Shown here: piece after piece, positions 63,607 through 64,000 of the stretch
Layout: each line of letters starts with the position of its first letter
Numbering within the stretch: the stretch's first letter is position 1
Assembly (NCBI GenBank): GCA_014379345.1
Contig: JACMLY010000090.1
Span: forward strand, 42,361-106,360
Source of the DNA: Chitinophagaceae bacterium
Lineage (GTDB): Bacteria; Bacteroidota; Bacteroidia; Chitinophagales; Chitinophagaceae
Direction of reading: 5' to 3'
DNA: 64,000 nucleotides
Translations under genes and position numbers: made by a program
Notes under the pieces: model-generated
The model's input: the letters and a program-made list of their open reading frames with translations, nothing else
Database searches by the model: none
Told to the model about the DNA's origin: nothing

Positions 63607-63785
63607 GCAAGAAGGTTTTTCGGTCGACGGTCGATCAAAAGAAAACATTCAGCCGTTGTCGGTGTTTTCACCGACAACGGAAGTGAGGTTGAGTTGATTC
63701 TATTATTTTGCGATTGCCTTTTGAGAGTAACTGCTTCTTCTCCGTTGTTGTTGGTGAAAACACCAACAACGGCCCCGATGGTTTC
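63571..63785 (-). repeat. 215-bp tandem repeat, unit 1 (kinase 5' end and promoter)
   Basis: This unit covers the first 12 codons of the kinase (63571-63606) and 179 bp upstream. It matches the next 215 bp with about 12 substitutions and no gaps (roughly 94% identity). It carries hairpin A (63653-63680, perfect 12-bp arms CCGTTGTCGGTG with a TTTT loop) and hairpin B (63747-63770, 10-bp arms GTTGTTGGTG with an AAAA loop). Confidence 0.92.
63693..63717. promoter_or_regulatory. Operator-like sequence upstream of the kinase
   Basis: GTTGATTCTATTATTTTGCG followed by ATTGC resembles the reverse strand of the susC-upstream repeats, GTTGATTCAATTTTTTACGC. It sits about 90 bp before the kinase ATG. 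In unit 2 the matching part is altered (GAGTCAATTC), so if it is a site, only unit 1 keeps it. Confidence 0.35.
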
Positions 63786-63821
63786 GATATCAAAGATTGC
63801 TATGACGGGAGATTTATGCAT
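63786..63821 (-). pseudogene. Duplicated first 12 codons of the kinase
   Basis: ATG at 63821 and the codons for MHKSPVIAIFDI are repeated, then the frame runs into the unit 1 promoter region (ETIGAVVGVF...) and stops after about 78 residues. The encoded peptide is not a kinase. If translated it would be a short decoy peptide reading through both hairpins, ending near the real kinase start. Confidence 0.7.
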
Positions 63822-64000
63822 GCAAGAAGGTTTTTCGGTCGACGGTCGATCAAAAAAAAACATTCAGCCGTTGTCGGCGTTTTCACTGACAACGGAAGCG
63901 AGGTTGAGTCAATTCTATTAGATTGCGATTGCCTTTTAAGAGTAACTGCTTCTTCTCCGCTGTTGTTGGTGAAAACACCAACAACGGCCCCGATGGTTTC
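63786..64000 (-). repeat. 215-bp tandem repeat, unit 2 (reaches the window edge)
   Basis: Gap-free second copy of unit 1. Hairpin A (63868-63895) has decayed to one mismatch and one wobble; hairpin B (63962-63985) is intact. The unit ends exactly at the window edge, so more copies or the rest of the locus may follow. Confidence 0.92.

Noticed and set aside
63585..63863. A 92-residue open frame starting with the kinase N-terminus
   Set aside because: It is a by-product of the tandem duplication: only 12 codons are kinase-like and the rest reads promoter hairpins. It is kept as a duplicated fragment, not as a gene.
63571..64000. Possible integron attC sites or CRISPR-like array at the right edge
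   Set aside because: The 215-bp units contain a gene start and near-identical sequence throughout; no integrase, no cassette structure and no spacers.

Overview
The window comes from a member of the Bacteroidota, most likely the Chitinophagaceae (a Chitinophaga/Niastella/Terrimonas-like soil or plant-associated bacterium). The signs are three SusC/SusD-type nutrient-uptake pairs, many lipoproteins with Cys followed by charged residues, a protein with a T9SS type A-like C-terminal tail, promoters of the TAnnTTTG/TAnnTTCG type (several with very short leaders), a tRNA without an encoded CCA end, and many palindromic intergenic repeats. Family placement is inference from gene content; no rRNA or marker-gene comparison was possible.

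Left part (1-33.5 kb) is mostly core genome. It holds the end of a PASTA protein, a rhodanese, a DUF6807/PmoA-like secreted protein, a TonB-dependent receptor behind a TPP riboswitch (probable thiamine or thiamine-precursor uptake), two tandem GIN-domain proteins, an initiator tRNA-Met preceded by a degenerate copy of its own 5' end, the GTPases Era and Der, a secreted T9SS-type protein, a large DUF4954 protein, GlmS, an alpha/beta hydrolase, and a signalling block of FHA-protease, PP2C phosphatase and Ser/Thr kinase. After a cluster of REP-like repeats (22.4-23.0 kb) come an N-formylglutamate amidohydrolase-like protein, a 3-hydroxyacyl-CoA dehydrogenase, an AHSA1/SRPBCC protein, a carboxypeptidase-regulatory-like protein, Mrp/ApbC, a PaiB-like protein, a glycerophosphodiesterase, an SDR, kynureninase, PyrF and a CAP-domain lipoprotein.

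Middle part (33.6-46.1 kb, minus strand) is a polysaccharide utilization locus for rhamnogalacturonan-type pectin. In transcription order it is SusC, SusD, GH105 unsaturated rhamnogalacturonyl hydrolase, sialate-type O-acetylesterase, GH43, zinc alcohol dehydrogenase and CE12-like rhamnogalacturonan acetylesterase. The enzymes deacetylate the chain, trim side chains and split unsaturated oligosaccharides. No polysaccharide lyase and no regulator lies inside the window.

Right part (46.8-62.2 kb, plus strand) is divergent from that locus. It is one tight operon-like run of seven genes: a four-FAS1-domain lipoprotein, SusC, SusD, two FAS1 lipoproteins with an extra C-terminal domain, SusC and SusD, with no recognisable enzyme. 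Convergent to it at 62.2-63.6 kb is an FGGY sugar kinase, plausibly for a deoxysugar such as L-rhamnulose. Its promoter and first 12 codons are tandemly duplicated as a 215-bp unit that reaches the right edge of the window. Two exact 30-bp repeats in the divergent SusC/FAS1 intergenic region, with related sequences before GH105 and before the kinase, suggest a common operator for these sugar genes.
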